A stretch of 64,000 nucleotides of DNA from a marine gamma proteobacterium HTCC2143 (GTDB lineage: Bacteria > Pseudomonadota > Gammaproteobacteria > Pseudomonadales > Dasaniaceae): NCBI GenBank assembly GCA_000169075.1, contig AAVT01000001.1, positions 248,001 to 312,000 on the forward strand, read 5' to 3'. Positions 62,428 to 64,000 of the stretch are shown here, piece by piece. A model generated the notes under the pieces. That model was not told where the DNA came from and did not search any database. It saw only the letters and a program-made list of their open reading frames with translations. The position numbers and the translations under genes were made by a program. Positions within the stretch are counted from its first letter, which is position 1. Each line of letters starts with the position of its first letter.

Positions 62428-64000
62428 ATGGCAGCACGGGTAACACGCCGGGATTTCTTGAACGGGGTTGCAATTACTGCGGGAGGCGTAATGCTGCAGG
62501 GTTGCAGCAGCGACGCTAACGCTGCCACAAAGGTATTACTTGACCCGACGACAAGATTCACTCCGCCAGACTCCTTCACCTATTACCCGCCTATGCTTAC
62601 GGGCATGCGCGGAAGTCACGCAGGCTCCTTCGAAGTGGCTCATGACCTAGCCTGGCGCGGTAAAAAACCAAAACATTACAAAACACTGAATGAACATTAT
62701 GACCTTGTCGTGGTGGGCGCTGGCATGAGCGGCTTGGCGGCTGCTTGGTTCTACCGTAAAAAAATGGGCCCCGATGCTCGCATTCTTTTGCTCGACAATC
62801 ACGACGATTTCGGTGGCCACGCCAAACGTAACGAATTTCACCACGACGGCAGAATGGTTTTGAGTTTGGGTGGCGCCCAGAACCTGGAAAGTCCCAGTAG
62901 CTATAGTAAGGCGGCCGGCGGTCTGATGGTCGATATTGGCATAGACGACAAGTTCGTTGCCGCGATGGAGGTCAGAACGCCCGAAAACATGGCACTGGCG
63001 GGCAAGCTCGAGGCCGACAATGGCGTCGCACTGCCGACACCTAACGGCCATGTGACGATAGGCGGCAATTGGAATGCGGTAATGTATGGTGGAAAAGATT
63101 ACGAGCAAACCGTGAGTAAGCTGCCAATACCGACCTCTGAACAGGATATCTTGATCGACTTTTTTGGCGGCAAGCGCGACTTCCTCAATGGCTTGTCACT
63201 GGGGGAAAAATGGGATTACATCAACTCCGTCAGCTACAACCAGTTCCTGTTGGAACGTGTTGGCCTTGCTCAAGATACTGTGCCGATTATGAATGCCATC
63301 ATCCTACATTTGTCCGGCTTCTCTGGCTGGAATCTCACGGTATTGGAAGCCATCGGCTCCGGCGCCAGCGGTATCAAGTCTATGGGCTGGCTGGGCAAGT
63401 CAGCGGCCTCTGTAGCCGGCATTTTTCTCGACAGCCTGTTAGAGGTAAGAATGTTCCCCGATGGCAATGCCTCTGTGGCCCGGTTACTGGTGCAGAAACT
63501 GGTGCCAGGGATAGCCCCCAACATGAAAGGGCCAGAAGACGTGGCCATTGCCCGTTTCGATTACAGCGCACTGGACCGGGAAGACCACAACACCCGGATA
63601 CGCCTGAGCAGCACGGTGGTTGGTGTTCGTGAAGTCGACGGAAAGTGCGTTGAAGTCGATTATGTGCAACAGGGCGCCGCCCTGCGTATCAACGCCGATC
63701 ACTGCGTAATGGCCTGCTACAACAACCTCATCCCACACCTGTGCCCTGAGATGTCCGAAGCGCAGCAGCAAGGTCTGAGCTATGGGGTCAAGACACCCTT
63801 CGTCTACGCCAACGTGCTGCTAAACAATGGCCGCGCCTACTCCGAACTAGGTGCTACCTTCTTCCAGTGCCCCTATGATCCGTTTCAGTGGGTGAGTAGC
63901 GCGCCGAACATGACTGTGGGCGGGTATCAGCCACCGCGCAATCCGGATGACCCCATGGCGGTGTTTATGATGAACTCGCCGGTGTCATTGGCAGCGCCAG
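62428..64000 (+). CDS. Tat-exported FAD/NAD(P)-dependent oxidoreductase, 3' end beyond the window
   Basis: The frame runs open to the window edge, 524 codons so far. The N terminus has a twin-arginine signal (TRRDFLNGVAITAGG) and a lipobox-like LQGC at residues 23-26, suggesting a Tat lipoprotein. A Rossmann FAD site follows at residues 93-106 (VVVGAGMSGLAAAW), then LLLDNHDDFGGHAKRNEF, the flavin-containing oxidoreductase/amine-oxidase type. Transcribed from the TetR-controlled divergent promoter. Substrate unknown. Confidence 0.85.
   Translation, partial: MAARVTRRDFLNGVAITAGGVMLQGCSSDANAATKVLLDPTTRFTPPDSFTYYPPMLTGMRGSHAGSFEVAHDLAWRGKKPKHYKTLNEHYDLVVVGAGMSGLAAAWFYRKKMGPDARILLLDNHDDFGGHAKRNEFHHDGRMVLSLGGAQNLESPSSYSKAAGGLMVDIGIDDKFVAAMEVRTPENMALAGKLEADNGVALPTPNGHVTIGGNWNAVMYGGKDYEQTVSKLPIPTSEQDILIDFFGGKRDFLNGLSLGEKWDYINSVSYNQFLLERVGLAQDTVPIMNAIILHLSGFSGWNLTVLEAIGSGASGIKSMGWLGKSAASVAGIFLDSLLEVRMFPDGNASVARLLVQKLVPGIAPNMKGPEDVAIARFDYSALDREDHNTRIRLSSTVVGVREVDGKCVEVDYVQQGAALRINADHCVMACYNNLIPHLCPEMSEAQQQGLSYGVKTPFVYANVLLNNGRAYSELGATFFQCPYDPFQWVSSAPNMTVGGYQPPRNPDDPMAVFMMNSPVSLAAP

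Noticed and set aside
1..64000. CRISPR array, rRNA, prophage or secretion system
   Set aside because: No regular spaced repeats, no rRNA sequence and no structural phage or secretion genes were recognised.

Overview
The window looks like chromosome from a marine gammaproteobacterium, most likely of the Cellvibrionales/Spongiibacteraceae type. This rests on the order of the housekeeping genes (rsmA-apaH-cca; tsaD-folB-folK; rpsU-yqeY-dnaG-rpoD), the moderate base composition, the TonB receptor and fatty-acid or steroid-type catabolic genes, and a PEP-CTERM protein. The genus is inference; no rRNA gene is present.

Positions 1-11062 are core genome: the rsmA end, apaH, cca, a FolM-type reductase, the leftward tsaD-folB-folK operon, the macromolecular-synthesis operon with a yqeY gene inserted, and cysK. 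At 11290 there is a CAU tRNA. The 3' half of this tRNA plus 37 flanking bases is repeated exactly (82 bp) at 16046. The two copies bracket a 4.7-kb island with no integrase. It holds an IS30-type transposase remnant, a tiny membrane peptide, a DUF1269-like membrane protein, a ZIP metal transporter, a DUF2202 ferritin-like protein, an orphan encapsulated-ferritin (EncFtn) homologue without shell gene or targeting tail, and a class II glutamine amidotransferase. Sites resembling integron attC flank the EncFtn gene. This island is the most unusual part of the window.

Positions 16413-24446 hold a TonB receptor divergent from a regulator with two fused TetR halves, a REP-type transposase whose repeat supplies stop codons to two genes, a PEP-CTERM protein, a zinc peptidase and purT. 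Positions 24854-31987 form a beta-oxidation module (CoA ligase, AraC regulator, acyl-CoA dehydrogenase, two hot-dog hydratase subunits, SCPx-like thiolase, MFE2-like dehydrogenase), in parts reminiscent of peroxisomal side-chain oxidation.

Positions 32610-38338 carry a DUF3422 protein, a Mn-type pyrophosphatase, a frameshifted tetR pseudogene, a CNNM-type CBS protein and an FMN riboswitch ahead of a type II lumazine synthase. Positions 38730-44540 carry PQQ biosynthesis in the order pqqA-B-D-E-C, with a convergent S9 peptidase and a probable terminator between pqqA and pqqB.

Positions 44903-64000 are accessory: a coiled-coil lipoprotein, an MFS transporter, a luciferase-like monooxygenase, an HsaA-like flavoprotein, a lipoprotein SDR, an NTF2-like protein, hydrolases, a Ddn-type deazaflavin reductase, a P450, a MOSC protein, and a TetR gene divergent from a Tat-exported FAD oxidoreductase across a palindromic operator. 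Together these suggest oxidation of hydrophobic, perhaps steroid- or terpenoid-like, substrates.
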